From assembly GCF_038049935.1 (NCBI RefSeq), contig NZ_CP145886.1, positions 930,001-994,000 of the forward strand: 64,000 nucleotides of DNA, given 5' to 3'. This stretch comes from Rossellomorea sp. y25. GTDB taxonomy: Bacteria; Bacillota; Bacilli; Bacillales; Bacillaceae_B. Shown piece by piece: positions 51,342 through 59,589 of this stretch; within the stretch, counting starts at the first letter, position 1, and every line of letters starts with the position of its first letter. The notes below the pieces were generated by a model. It ran no database searches. It saw only the letters and a program-made list of their open reading frames with translations, and was not told the DNA's origin. Made by a program: the position numbers and the translations under genes.

Positions 51342-52233
51342 ATCGGTGAATCAATTCCCTGACCTTGTGGTGGAAATCCCTAGCTTCCAAGGAGAGCGGT
51401 TGTTTAGCGGGATACATGACCCAGAAATCATACCCTTTAACCGATTCCTTATTTAAGGGAATGATAGCCAGGTTTCCATTCAAGACATCAGGATGATTCT
51501 TAAAGGTAAAGTCATAAATGATGCAGATTGCTTTTCCATCCAACACGGCGGCCTTCAATACCTCGATATTGTTCGAAGTGAAAAGCGTAGGGTTATTCTT
51601 GGTATATTGCTCATTAAGGGACTTGGCACGCTTGGAATTATAGATGACGATTTTTTCATTCCGTATGTCTTCTGGGTAGAGGAGGTTCTGATGATAGAGG
51701 GGAGAGTGCTTACTCACACAAACGCATACCTCACCCGTATACAATCGTTCAAACCCAATGGGAACGTGAGCGGTCTGTTTCTGTAATTCTTCCCTTGTAA
51801 AAGGAGAAAAGACGAGATCGATCTCCTTGCAGGAAAATGCTTCCCATACTTCGTCCTGATCCATTTCAATGATTTCAATGTTCACATGGGGAAATTCCTG
51901 ATTGAACAGGACAAAGGCGTCATAGACCACATAAGTCAATGCTGGCCCACACCCGATTTTCAATGAAACCGGAGCTGTGGTGTCCGAGAGTTCATTTTGG
52001 AGTTCATCGAGTTTCCCAAGAATATCGATCCCTGTATGGATGATTTTCTTGCCTTCTGGCGTCGGAACCGTCCCCTGCCTCGACCGGTTGAAAATCGTGA
52101 CTCCGAGTTCCCGTTCAAGTTGAGTGATGGACTGGCTGACAGCCGACGGAGATAAGTGCAGCTTCCTGGCAGCCCTCGTGATCGAACGCTCTTTCGTGAC
52201 TTCCAGGACGTACTTGATTTGGTCTATATTCAT
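51340..52233 (-). CDS. LysR family transcriptional regulator
   Basis: The 297-residue protein has an N-terminal winged helix (MNIDQIKYVLEVTKERSITR, then AARKLHLSPSAVSQSITQLERELG) and a LysR effector domain (SLKIGCGPALTYVVYDAFVLF, CVSKHSPLYHQNLLYPEDI and AICIIYDFTFKN). I chose the ATG at 52233, where the fold begins; the frame reaches an ATG at 52278 without a ribosome site. It is convergent with the detoxification operon, so that operon is not an obvious target. Confidence 0.85.
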   Translation of the reverse strand: MNIDQIKYVLEVTKERSITRAARKLHLSPSAVSQSITQLERELGVTIFNRSRQGTVPTPEGKKIIHTGIDILGKLDELQNELSDTTAPVSLKIGCGPALTYVVYDAFVLFNQEFPHVNIEIIEMDQDEVWEAFSCKEIDLVFSPFTREELQKQTAHVPIGFERLYTGEVCVCVSKHSPLYHQNLLYPEDIRNEKIVIYNSKRAKSLNEQYTKNNPTLFTSNNIEVLKAAVLDGKAICIIYDFTFKNHPDVLNGNLAIIPLNKESVKGYDFWVMYPAKQPLSLEARDFHHKVRELIHR

Positions 52234-52478
52234 ATGACTGAATCGCTCCAACCTATTAAGTTTTTCTTCATTATACATTAAAAATGATTACATTTACTTA
52301 ACCTAATAAATGGTTATATACTACTATTATAGTAAGAAGGCGAAAATGACGGTAGCCTGTGCTTCCCTTCTCTCTTCTATAGGATGGATTTCTAATAGGT
52401 TTCCCATTCATCCCAAACCAAATGAGGGAAGAAGGGGAGAGCACGTAAAGCCGAAGCCTTGGAAGCTGGAGGATCCAA

Positions 52479-52676
52479 ATGAACATGCAACAACCTTCCA
52501 TCTATCAGCTTATAGATGAAATGAAAGAGAAGTTGAATCAATCCGTTATTCAAAACGGTCTAAATAGCCACATCACCATACACATCAGTCAAGAACTTGA
52601 TGCCTTATTAAACTTGGCGGAAAAGGATAAGCTCAGTCGGGGGAGAGGTTCCTATGCCCCATATTCAAAACGCTGA
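52479..52676 (+). CDS. Spo0E family aspartyl-phosphate phosphatase
   Basis: The 65-residue protein is a two-helix Spo0E-like phosphatase with the signature SQELDALLNLAEKDK, which inserts into the active site of Spo0A-P and speeds its dephosphorylation. The first helix is PSIYQLIDEMKEKLNQSVIQN. It would delay sporulation, opposing kinases such as the KinB-like proteins in this window. CTGGAGGATCCAA lies before the ATG, and a terminator is 30 bases after the stop. Confidence 0.85.
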   Translation: MNMQQPSIYQLIDEMKEKLNQSVIQNGLNSHITIHISQELDALLNLAEKDKLSRGRGSYAPYSKR

Positions 52677-52706
52677 GGGAATGACCCATCACTATTGACG
52701 ATTGTG

Positions 52707-52741
52707 GGATGCAGCCAGTTAAGGGGATGCATCCTTTTTTT
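52707..52741 (+). terminator. Rho-independent terminator
   Basis: GGATGCA at 52707-52713 pairs with TGCATCC at 52728-52734, then seven T follow. It ends the Spo0E-like gene. Confidence 0.85.
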
Positions 52742-52886
52742 ATTTTCACATCCAGTCAGGAGGAGGAAGAATTTTAGCCCAATCGTAGTGAGCAATCCAC
52801 TTTCCATTGACGGCTGACGGCTTCTTTATTATTTTCAATCCCCTTTAACTGTGAAGAGAGCAATTATCAAGAAATTTCGACACGAA

Positions 52887-53000
52887 GGATCAATTATGTG
52901 AAAAAGTGGTTCAATACATCAAACTCAGGTTCAACAAATCCGAAAAAGGATCCATTATCCCAAATCAGGATTGAAAGTCGTTCAAACCGGAATCATTACA
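52887..53000. repeat. Second array of imperfect direct repeats phased at about 20 bp
   Basis: Blocks open with GG at 52887, 52908, 52928, 52948, 52968 and 52989, so the spacing is 21, 20, 20, 20, 21. Examples are GGTTCAATACATCAAACTCA, GGTTCAACAAATCCGAAAAA and GGATCCATTATCCCAAATCA. The consensus GG(A/T)TCAATNATC agrees with the array at 20090-20206. A hairpin (AGGTCTGCCCCTT with AAGGGC and AGACCT) follows at 53000-53039. Confidence 0.7.
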
Positions 53001-53151
53001 GGTCTGCCCCTTGTAGAAAAGGGCGGATTCCAGACCTTTACTCGTTTGGCCCTTTTTCTATAAATCTCTCAAAAGAAGGAATTTCCTCTTCAGAAAGAGT
53101 ATATATGCCTTAGGAACAAGTACAAAGTGCATAAATAGGATGTGAATCTCA

Positions 53152-53823
53152 TTGAAAAAATCAATGCTCCCCATCTTAATCGGAATCATGGCTGCCCTCT
53201 ACATATGGATTATTCCTTCAGAACCGTTGACATTAAAAATCGTCTTCAAGCTGATCCCCATGGCACTCATCATTTTTTACGCATTCCGTCAGCTGCCCGC
53301 CAAAGCGGCACCAGCCATGCGTCTCATCATCATCGGCCTTTTTTTCTGCATGCTGGGCGACGGGTTTATTGTCTTGTCATTTGTTGCCGGGCTCGGGGCC
53401 TTCCTCATCGGGCACGTCTTCTATTTAATGGGCTTTATCAGAATGTCCCGTTTCAACAAAGCGCGCCTGGCGGCCTTATTACCGATTGCCTTGTATTCCT
53501 TCTTCATCGGCCGCCAGCTGATTACCGCGCTCCAAACAGATGGAAATGATGGGCTCGTGCTTCCGGTCGTTTCCTACATGCTGGTCATATCCCTGATGGC
53601 CCTGACTGCCATCTTGACGGGTAACCTATGGGCAACTGTCGGTAGCATCCTGTTTGTCATCTCGGACTCCATACTGTCCTGGAATATGTTCGTTGCAGCC
53701 ATCCCTTATTCGGATGTCCTGATCATGACAACCTATTACTCGGCGCAATTCCTGATTGCCTCAAGCCTCGCAAGCATAGGGATCACAAACAGGTATCAAG
53801 AAGGAAAAAGTATGAACATGTAA
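53152..53823 (+). CDS. YhhN family (lysoplasmalogenase-like) membrane protein
   Basis: The 223-residue protein has eight short membrane helices and the YhhN/TMEM86 pattern: MRLIIIGLFFCMLGDGFIVL holds the conserved aspartate after GLFFCMLGD, GHVFYLMGFIR the next motif, and GSILFVISDSILSWNMF the second conserved aspartate. Animal members cleave lysoplasmalogen; the bacterial substrate is not known. The start may be the TTG at 53152 or the ATG at 53164. A strong hairpin lies after the stop. Confidence 0.85.
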   Translation: MKKSMLPILIGIMAALYIWIIPSEPLTLKIVFKLIPMALIIFYAFRQLPAKAAPAMRLIIIGLFFCMLGDGFIVLSFVAGLGAFLIGHVFYLMGFIRMSRFNKARLAALLPIALYSFFIGRQLITALQTDGNDGLVLPVVSYMLVISLMALTAILTGNLWATVGSILFVISDSILSWNMFVAAIPYSDVLIMTTYYSAQFLIASSLASIGITNRYQEGKSMNM

Positions 53824-53833
53824 TCAGCTTTTG

Positions 53834-53866
53834 CGCCTGTCGAGGGGTCTCGTCAGGCGTGTTTTT
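53834..53866 (+). terminator. Rho-independent terminator
   Basis: CGCCTG and CGAG pair with CTCG and CAGGCG (53834-53859) and the stem is followed by TGTTTTTA. Confidence 0.8.
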
Positions 53867-53888
53867 ATGACAAATTGTGAAATAATCC

Positions 53889-53913
53889 AAACTTTTTCTA
53901 ATTAAGAAACGTC
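53889..53913 (+). promoter_or_regulatory. Putative ECF-type autoregulatory promoter
   Basis: AAAC at 53889-53892 and CGTC at 53910-53913 are separated by 17 bases and lie about 40 bases before the sigma factor start. AAC at -35 and CGTC at -10 are hallmarks of promoters read by ECF sigma factors, many of which control their own gene. Confidence 0.5.
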
Positions 53914-53949
53914 TTATTTAGTGAAGATACATACAAAGCAGGTGAGTGT

Positions 53950-54495
53950 TTGAAATCCGGAAATGTTTCTAAATCCGAGAAGGATCGACTACTTGAGAAA
54001 GCCATGACGGAATACGGAAATGATGTCTATTACATTGTCTATTCCTATGTGAAGGAACATAGCCTGGCGGAAGATCTGACACAAGAGATTTTCATCAAGT
54101 TTTATCAAAAGATGGATACCTTTCGCGAGGATTCCACCCTTAAAACATGGATCATCAGCGTGGCCGTCAATCATTGCAAAGATTATTTAAGGCGGTGGGA
54201 TACACGTATGGTCAGTATATCGAATAAAATCAATGAAATGGTCAAAGGAAAGATGGGGGCGCCGGAACAAACCGTGATCGAGAAGGAAAAGAATTCAGAG
54301 CTGATCCAACACGTTCTATCCCTGCCCATCAAATATAGAGAGGTCATCTTTCTTTATTATTTTGAAGAGATGAAGCTTTCCGAGATCGGGGCCTGTATGG
54401 ATTTGAACACCAATACGGTGAAGACCAGATTGACAAGAGGGAAGGCATTGCTCGGTTCAACGATTAAACGGAATGAGGTGTATAACAATGGATGA
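53950..54495 (+). CDS. ECF RNA polymerase sigma factor
   Basis: The 181-residue protein has sigma region 2 (VYSYVKEHSLAEDLTQEIFIKFYQKMDTFREDSTLKTWIISVAVNHCKDYLRRW) and region 4 (HVLSLPIKYREVIFLYYFEEMKLSEIGACMDLNTNTVKTRLTRGKALL). It recruits core RNA polymerase to stress promoters. Its stop overlaps the start of the next gene, a membrane protein that is very likely its anti-sigma factor. The start is a TTG with AGGTGAG upstream. Which Bacillus ECF group it belongs to is not certain. Confidence 0.9.
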   Translation: MKSGNVSKSEKDRLLEKAMTEYGNDVYYIVYSYVKEHSLAEDLTQEIFIKFYQKMDTFREDSTLKTWIISVAVNHCKDYLRRWDTRMVSISNKINEMVKGKMGAPEQTVIEKEKNSELIQHVLSLPIKYREVIFLYYFEEMKLSEIGACMDLNTNTVKTRLTRGKALLGSTIKRNEVYNNG

Positions 54496-55138
54496 GCTTA
54501 AACAACTCCGTGGCCTGATGAAAGAAGAAACCTTCAAAGGGCATGGTTTCACGAATAAGATGAGGAAAAACATTTTGAATGAGATTCATTCGAAGAGGTC
54601 CAAATCGTTCACTTACAATAAAAAACCAATCCTGGCTCCTTTGATGTCCTTTCTATTCGTTGCGGCATGCCTCTCTTTATTCGTTTATTTCGGTGGAACA
54701 CAATTGGGACTCTTTGACGGAAATAACGCCAGTGCCCCTTTTTATCAATATCAGGCCAAAGATCGTCCTGAATCCCTTGGCACAGAATACAAGTTTCTCA
54801 CAAAGGCCCCATTTGAAGTAACGGAGGTCACAACCAAAACAAGTGAGGATTCTTCAGGAAAGATAGAAATGGTGACCTTGAAGGGAAAAGAAAAGCAAAC
54901 AATTAGACTGTCGTTTCAATCCATTGATCCGAGTGAATATCTGACCTTGTCCCAGGACGAAGTGAAAGTCGGTCAATCCAAAGGAAGCTATTACGAATCT
55001 GAAGGTCCGGCGAAGGTCAGCCGCCTGATATGGATTGAAGGGGATACCATTAAATATGAAATGGAGTACATGCCAGGGGGATCTGTCGTCACCTTATCCA
55101 AGAAAGACATGATTAAGATGGCGGAGTCGTTTCGTTAA
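54488..55138 (+). CDS. Probable membrane-bound anti-sigma factor
   Basis: The 216-residue protein has a cytoplasmic N-terminal part of about 50 residues (MDELKQLRGLMKEETFKGHG), one membrane helix (ILAPLMSFLFVAACLSLFVYFG), and an extracellular domain of about 140 residues with VTTKTSEDSSGKIEMVTLKG and the YMPGGSVVTLSKKDMIKMAE end. Topology and the 8-base overlap with the sigma factor gene mark it as the anti-sigma factor. The zinc-binding HxxxCxxC motif is absent, so sequestration would use another mode. Confidence 0.8.
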   Translation: MDELKQLRGLMKEETFKGHGFTNKMRKNILNEIHSKRSKSFTYNKKPILAPLMSFLFVAACLSLFVYFGGTQLGLFDGNNASAPFYQYQAKDRPESLGTEYKFLTKAPFEVTEVTTKTSEDSSGKIEMVTLKGKEKQTIRLSFQSIDPSEYLTLSQDEVKVGQSKGSYYESEGPAKVSRLIWIEGDTIKYEMEYMPGGSVVTLSKKDMIKMAESFR

Positions 55139-55212
55139 AGTCTCCGGGTTGAATAATGTAAGGAGGTTCTGCATCATTAGCGGGCAGACGGAGAAATTTG
55201 GAGGTGTATCAC

Positions 55213-55563
55213 ATGTACAGTTTTATCGTTTATATTGTCATCTCCTTGGCAACGTACTTTATCGTTGAGAAGATTGTCAGGAGATGGTGGAACATCCCAA
55301 ATAACAGGAAATCCGGCTTAGAAGGACTTGGTACAACTCACACTCGGGTTATGCGAATCGGTTGGACGGTCTTTTTTATATGGGTCGTGTTTTTCAAAGC
55401 AGAACTGGTCGGGGTGATGGTCATTTTCTTAATGTTGGGATTCGATGTCTTTATTCAATGGAGAATGAATAAAGCTGAAAGAGAGTACGTCATTAAACTC
55501 TTAGGCCTTGTATTCTTCATCATCTTTGTAACGGTTGGCTATACATTTGATTTCTTAGTGTAA
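55213..55563 (+). CDS. DUF4181 family membrane protein
   Basis: The 116-residue protein has four membrane helices: FIVYIVISLATYFIVEKIV, IGWTVFFIWVVFFKAELVGV, IFLMLGFDVFIQW and YVIKLLGLVFFIIFVTVGYT. The RRWWNIPNNRK segment after the first helix is the DUF4181 signature. Function is unknown. The ATG at 55213 has TTGGAGGTG upstream. It lies 75 bases after the anti-sigma gene and may belong to the same regulon. Confidence 0.75.
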   Translation: MYSFIVYIVISLATYFIVEKIVRRWWNIPNNRKSGLEGLGTTHTRVMRIGWTVFFIWVVFFKAELVGVMVIFLMLGFDVFIQWRMNKAEREYVIKLLGLVFFIIFVTVGYTFDFLV

Positions 55564-55612
55564 AAAGATGGGAGATCGTAGTCCCGTCCCGGCGCATCAC
55601 TCAAAGAAAAGA

Positions 55613-55640
55613 ATGGTGGATCCAGAATCCATCATCCTTT
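55613..55640. terminator. Hairpin between convergent genes
   Basis: ATGGTGGAT pairs with ATCCATCAT (55613-55635) with one or two mismatches and is followed by CTTTTTCCC on the plus strand and a T-rich run on the minus strand. Confidence 0.5.
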
Positions 55641-55645
55641 TTCCC

Positions 55646-55936
55646 TTAATATGTGCCATACACAACCTTAACGATGTATCCATACTTATTATAGGTCACT
55701 TCTTTCCACTGATTCCCGCCATTTCCACTTCGATACACGATGATAGTGTAGCTGCCTACAGTCTTTCGATATGATTCCTGCCAGGTGACTCCCCCTTGGC
55801 CGCCGCCATCTTCTATGACATTTGTACCGTCATTCTCTGCTGCGAAAGTCTGCGTTATCCCTACGGCAGCACCAGCAGAAAGAACCAGTGAACACGCCAC
55901 CACATACTTTACTGAACATAGAAGGAATCCTCTCAC
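55646..55936 (-). CDS. Small secreted protein, function unknown
   Basis: The product of about 96 residues has a signal peptide (YVVACSLVLSAGAAVGITQTFA, cleavage before AEN) and a short mature part of about 60 residues with a glycine-rich linker (IEDGGGQGGVTW) and a tyrosine-rich strand (VGSYTIIVYRSGNGGNQWKE). It recalls small secreted bacteriocin- or YolA-like proteins of Bacillus, but I assign none. The GTG at 55936 gives proper spacing from AAGGGG; an ATG at 55945 directly abuts that site. Confidence 0.6.
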   Translation of the reverse strand: MRGFLLCSVKYVVACSLVLSAGAAVGITQTFAAENDGTNVIEDGGGQGGVTWQESYRKTVGSYTIIVYRSGNGGNQWKEVTYNKYGYIVKVVYGTY

Positions 55937-55945
55937 TATTATCAT

Positions 55946-56524
55946 CCCCTTTTGTTAATAAATGTAATTATATAGTCAATCATACTATAAATAACTTTGT
56001 GTGGACTAGGTCGTATTCTCTATTATTCAGGAGAAATAACCTCCGGATAGGACGAATTCTTAATGATTCTTGTTGGGTATAAATATATTAATAATTCAAT
56101 TTCGCTTCGTTGTGTAAATTCGATGTCATTAAAGTAATGGATAAGAAATTGTGGAAAGTTGAATAGTTAGATGTGGAGTTGTGACAAAATCACGGTCCCA
56201 TTTCTAAAATCCCTCTTACAGGATACGAATGGTAGGAAGCGCGGGAAGGGTTCTACTGCTTTGGTGATTTTTTGTTACATGAATGTAATAAACGTAACAT
56301 TGTGCATGGGGATGTTAATTGAGTGTCTGCCAAATGATGGTATACAGCCTCTGTGTGATGCCTTGTGCATAATGGTTACCCTCCTATTAAAAGTGTCTTT
56401 TAAACTGAAAATGAGACTCATATAGTGGTTAAGATTGAAATCAGGGGGTGTGTTTAGGTAAGTTTCTTTCTATGAAATAACCAAATTGTAAAATAGTAGA
56501 AATAAAGGGAGATATTTTCTTTTG
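55946..56524. other. Gene-poor, AT-rich stretch
   Basis: No convincing gene is seen here on either strand. An 84-codon frame at 56171-56425 has no ribosome site and no known fold. No terminator, tRNA or repeat of the families seen elsewhere was noticed. Confidence 0.5.
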
Positions 56525-56542
56525 TATAATGTAAGTATTACA
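56525..56542 (+). promoter_or_regulatory. TATAAT box followed by a TGTAA-N3-TTACA operator-like palindrome
   Basis: TATAAT at 56525-56530 lies before a perfect 5-3-5 inverted repeat, TGTAAGTATTACA at 56530-56542, and the methyltransferase ribosome site. A repressor bound there would cover the transcription start. Confidence 0.5.
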
Positions 56543-56562
56543 TATTGATAGGAGAGTTTACG

Positions 56563-57264
56563 ATGAATGAAATCATTACAAATTACTCTGGTTTAATGAA
56601 GACGCTGGATTCTCTACTAAGAGATCCAACCCTATTTTGGGATGAATTCTATGCAAATCGAGATAAGGAAATCCCCATTTTCGTGAATTCACCTGACGAA
56701 AATTTAGTGAGCTACCTCCGGGAAGGAATCATAACCCCAGGAAAGGTGTTGGATCTCGGATGTGGGGCGGGAAGGAATGCCGTCTTCTTAGCTGAAAATG
56801 GGTTTGAGGTCGATGCTGTGGACTTATCGATCACTTCACTGGAATGGGCAAAAGAGCGTGCAGATGAAAGGGGGCTCTCGATCAATTTCATTCATGACAA
56901 TATATTTGAATTGAAGGTTCATGAGGGAGAATACGACTTCATCTATGACTCTGGGTGTTTTCACCATCTAGCCCCTCATAGAAGGATTACCTATATTGAA
57001 TTACTACAAAAGGGTTTGAAAGAAAAAGGACACTTTGGGATCACTTGTTTTCTTGTAGGAGGCAGCTTGGGTGGAGCAGAGCTATCGGATGTAGAAGTGT
57101 ACAAAAAAGGTACGTTAATGGGTGGACTGGGATACACAAAAGAATCGCTAGCCAAAATCTTCAGCGAGTTCGAGCCGTTAGAACTTAGAAGAATGAATGA
57201 AGGCAGTGAGGCAGAGGGCACATTTGGTTCATCCGACCTTCTAGCAGGTTTGTTTCTTAAATGA
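56563..57264 (+). CDS. Class I SAM-dependent methyltransferase
   Basis: The 233-residue protein has SAM motif I VLDLGCGAGRNAVFLAENGF, the acidic residue of motif II in EVDAVDLSITSLEWAKERA, and motif III/IV DFIYDSGCFHHLAPHRRITYIELL. The N-terminal DPTLFWDEFYANRDKEIPIF resembles TehB/thiopurine-type small-molecule methyltransferases. Substrate is not known. The ATG at 56563 follows AGGAGAG; it overlaps the next small gene by 4 bases. Confidence 0.88.
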   Translation: MNEIITNYSGLMKTLDSLLRDPTLFWDEFYANRDKEIPIFVNSPDENLVSYLREGIITPGKVLDLGCGAGRNAVFLAENGFEVDAVDLSITSLEWAKERADERGLSINFIHDNIFELKVHEGEYDFIYDSGCFHHLAPHRRITYIELLQKGLKEKGHFGITCFLVGGSLGGAELSDVEVYKKGTLMGGLGYTKESLAKIFSEFEPLELRRMNEGSEAEGTFGSSDLLAGLFLK

Positions 57265-57533
57265 AAAGAAATTCGACGAACCGTTTTTCACTTCTCGGTA
57301 TAAAGACTAAAAATATGTTAGACGGAATTAAAGCTCTACCTGAGAAAGTAGCATTTACAATAGGTTTATCTTTAATATTATGTAGTCCATTATGTTTATT
57401 TTTCATGTCATTTTTATTCCCATTAGGTAATGGGACAAAGATGATTATAGGAAGTGTTGTTTATTTTTTTGCTCTTTTATTGATACTTAGTGCGGCTGAT
57501 AAAAGACACTCTAGAATTGGTAAGAAAACGTGA
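57261..57533 (+). CDS. Small two-helix membrane protein
   Basis: The 90-residue protein has a basic N-terminal 30 residues and two membrane helices (VAFTIGLSLILCSPLCLFFM and MIIGSVVYFFALLLILSA) with a short hydrophilic loop between. It overlaps the methyltransferase stop (ATGA), which points to joint translation. No family is recognised. Confidence 0.6.
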   Translation: MKRNSTNRFSLLGIKTKNMLDGIKALPEKVAFTIGLSLILCSPLCLFFMSFLFPLGNGTKMIIGSVVYFFALLLILSAADKRHSRIGKKT

Positions 57534-57567
57534 GGATTATCTAATGAGAGAAAGGCGGTAAAGATAG

Positions 57568-58242
57568 TTGACAGGTTGTAAAGCAATCCTATTTGATCTG
57601 GATGATACCTTACTTAACAGGGATCTGGCAGTAGATAAAATGTTTTCGATTATTTTAGAAAAGTGTTATGAGGGAGTTCCACATCCAGCAAAAGACGAAA
57701 TGTTGCATAGGTTCAAAGAATACGACAAAGGAAGCTATGGCGATAATAATAAAATAAACGTTTTGGAATCATTATTTGATAAGTTCCCGCCACATTATAG
57801 ATTGCCGCGCCATGACATCCAAGATTTTTGGAATCATCATTTTCCTCGTTGTTTTTCTATTAACCAGCATACTCTTACTATCGTAAATACTATAAAGCAT
57901 CACCTTAAAGTTGGGATTATTACAAACGGCTTCACTCAGAGACAAAAAGCGAAAATAATGAACTCCGGGTTAACTCATTATTTCGACACAATCATTATTT
58001 CTGAAGAAGTGGGAATGAGTAAACCAGACAAACGCATATTTGATTTAGCATTAAGTAAGCTGAATGTTCAACCGGAGGATGTCTTATTCGTAGGAGATGA
58101 CTTAGAAAAGGATATTAGCGGCTGTCAACATGCACATATTAAGGGCATATGGTTCAACCCTAACAGGATTAAGAATGATACCGATATCAAACCATATGGC
58201 GAGATTGATTCTTTTGATAGATTAATAAGCTATATGACATAA
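57568..58242 (+). CDS. HAD family hydrolase
   Basis: The 224-residue protein has HAD motif I ILFDLDDTLLNRD, motif II VGIITNGFTQRQKAKI, motif III lysine in SEEVGMSKPDKRIFDLA, and motif IV VLFVGDDLEKDISGC. The cap is small and alpha-helical (subfamily I), like the YjjG/YfnB phosphatases acting on nucleotides or sugar phosphates. The start appears to be a TTG at 57568 after AAAGGCGG. Confidence 0.88.
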   Translation: MTGCKAILFDLDDTLLNRDLAVDKMFSIILEKCYEGVPHPAKDEMLHRFKEYDKGSYGDNNKINVLESLFDKFPPHYRLPRHDIQDFWNHHFPRCFSINQHTLTIVNTIKHHLKVGIITNGFTQRQKAKIMNSGLTHYFDTIIISEEVGMSKPDKRIFDLALSKLNVQPEDVLFVGDDLEKDISGCQHAHIKGIWFNPNRIKNDTDIKPYGEIDSFDRLISYMT

Positions 58243-58268
58243 TGCCAACACGCCAGAGGTGAAAAAAG

Positions 58269-59027
58269 ATGATTTTTGTATTCGATTTAGATGGGACGAT
58301 TTGTTTTAAAGGAAAACCCTTAAGCAAAGAGATATGTGATGCGTTAAACGTTTGTAAGCAACAGGGACACGAAATTGTATTTGCTTCAGCCAGGCCCATT
58401 CGTGATTTATTACCCGTTCTGCCTGAAGATTTCCGGCATTATCGGATGGTTGGTGGGAATGGTGCCTTTACGTATGCAAATGGGGTGATTAAGACCCGTA
58501 CTTTCACAGCAGAAACAGTAAATCAAATAAAAAATATAATAGAAACCAACCAACTGACTTATCTGATAGACAGTGACTGGAACTACAGCTACACAGGAGA
58601 TCGTCATCATCCTATATTTCGTAATCTTGATCCTGATAAGCGTGCTGAAAATCAGCCATTGGCTCAATTATTAAAGATCACCAAAATCGTATTATTTACA
58701 AGAGATCAAGCTATCAAACAACAACTCGAGAAGCTATCTGTACAAATATACGAACACGGGGATGAAGAACTCATGGATATAAGCCCGTTAGGAATACATA
58801 AGGTAGAGGGTATGAGACAATTAGGCATCCATCCAGGAGAGTTTATTGCATTCGGAAATGACCAAAATGATTTACAACTGTTTCAAAACGCAAAGCACAG
58901 TGTTTGTGTGGGACAGCATCCAATAAAAGAATTTGCATCTACTGTTATAAGTGTTGAAGATGTTCCTTTCAAAATAAAAGAAATTAGTGAATTATATCAA
59001 CAAAGAGGACTACTGCTGGAAAGCTGA
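58269..59027 (+). CDS. Cof-type HAD-IIB phosphatase
   Basis: The 252-residue protein is a HAD phosphatase with motif I MIFVFDLDGTICFKGKPLS, motif II FASARPIRDLLPVLP, a central C2B cap of about 90 residues, and motif IV HPGEFIAFGNDQNDLQLFQNAKH. Cof-type enzymes dephosphorylate sugar phosphates, flavins or pyridoxal phosphate. It follows the other HAD gene by 26 bases, and GAGGTG lies before the ATG. Confidence 0.9.
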   Translation: MIFVFDLDGTICFKGKPLSKEICDALNVCKQQGHEIVFASARPIRDLLPVLPEDFRHYRMVGGNGAFTYANGVIKTRTFTAETVNQIKNIIETNQLTYLIDSDWNYSYTGDRHHPIFRNLDPDKRAENQPLAQLLKITKIVLFTRDQAIKQQLEKLSVQIYEHGDEELMDISPLGIHKVEGMRQLGIHPGEFIAFGNDQNDLQLFQNAKHSVCVGQHPIKEFASTVISVEDVPFKIKEISELYQQRGLLLES

Positions 59028-59054
59028 TTTAGTCCGCTAGAGCATCTTGCCATG

Positions 59055-59126
59055 GGCTTATCCAAACAAGGATAGGCTTATTTTTTAGGGGAAATTCTTG
59101 AGTATGGTGCATAGTTTTGAAATAAT
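59055..59126 (+). promoter_or_regulatory. Terminator-promoter module, copy B
   Basis: GGCTTATCC at 59055-59063 faces GGATAGGC at 59070-59077, followed by a T tract to 59086. TTGAGT at 59098-59103 and AATAAT at 59121-59126 are spaced 17 bases. The module ends the HAD transcript and starts the next one, as in copies A and C. Confidence 0.6.
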
Positions 59127-59226
59127 TGGTAGTAGGTTTGGTTTGTATATATCTTCCATGCGGTTGTAGAAACTATTTCATCGAGTTATACGCCTAATAA
59201 ACAATAAGAAAAAGGAGATTGTATAT

Positions 59227-59538
59227 ATGTTTGGTTTACTTAATCTTGGAAGCCTCTTGCTTGGGCTCATTGCCTGGATACTCCCAATTCTTAATCTAAC
59301 CCGGGATAAAAAGCAGAATGAAAATTGGGTTGTTCTTTCCACTATCAGTATCTGTGCTTGTGGTATTTCACTATGCTTCCAGATATTTTATACCTACTAT
59401 AAAGTAACGGTTGAGGATTGGACTGCTCTTATGGACACCATGTATGCCGTGGCTTATGTTTCAGCAATTCTTCTCATCGTTACGATCATACTAAATGTCA
59501 TCACACTGAAAGTTTATCGTAGAAGAACAGTAGAGTAG
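59227..59538 (+). CDS. Small three-helix membrane protein
   Basis: The 103-residue protein has three membrane helices (GSLLLGLIAWILPILNL, ISICACGISLCFQIFYTYY and VAYVSAILLIVTIILNVITL). No family is certain. AAAGGAG is well placed before the ATG, and the promoter module above it supports independent expression. A strong bidirectional terminator follows. Confidence 0.65.
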   Translation: MFGLLNLGSLLLGLIAWILPILNLTRDKKQNENWVVLSTISICACGISLCFQIFYTYYKVTVEDWTALMDTMYAVAYVSAILLIVTIILNVITLKVYRRRTVE

Positions 59539-59589
59539 GAATGTTTTTAAATTATTGGCTGTGTTAAATGTTAATGTTGATAAATTAAA

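Noticed and set aside
52898..53113. 71-codon plus-strand frame
   Set aside because: It is mostly a translation of the 20-bp repeat array and the following hairpin.
56171..56425. 84-codon plus-strand frame
   Set aside because: It has no ribosome site, no known fold and lies in an otherwise gene-poor AT-rich stretch.
59055..59126. Integron attC site
   Set aside because: The hairpin is short and followed by a T tract and a promoter; no attC core sites or integron integrase are seen.
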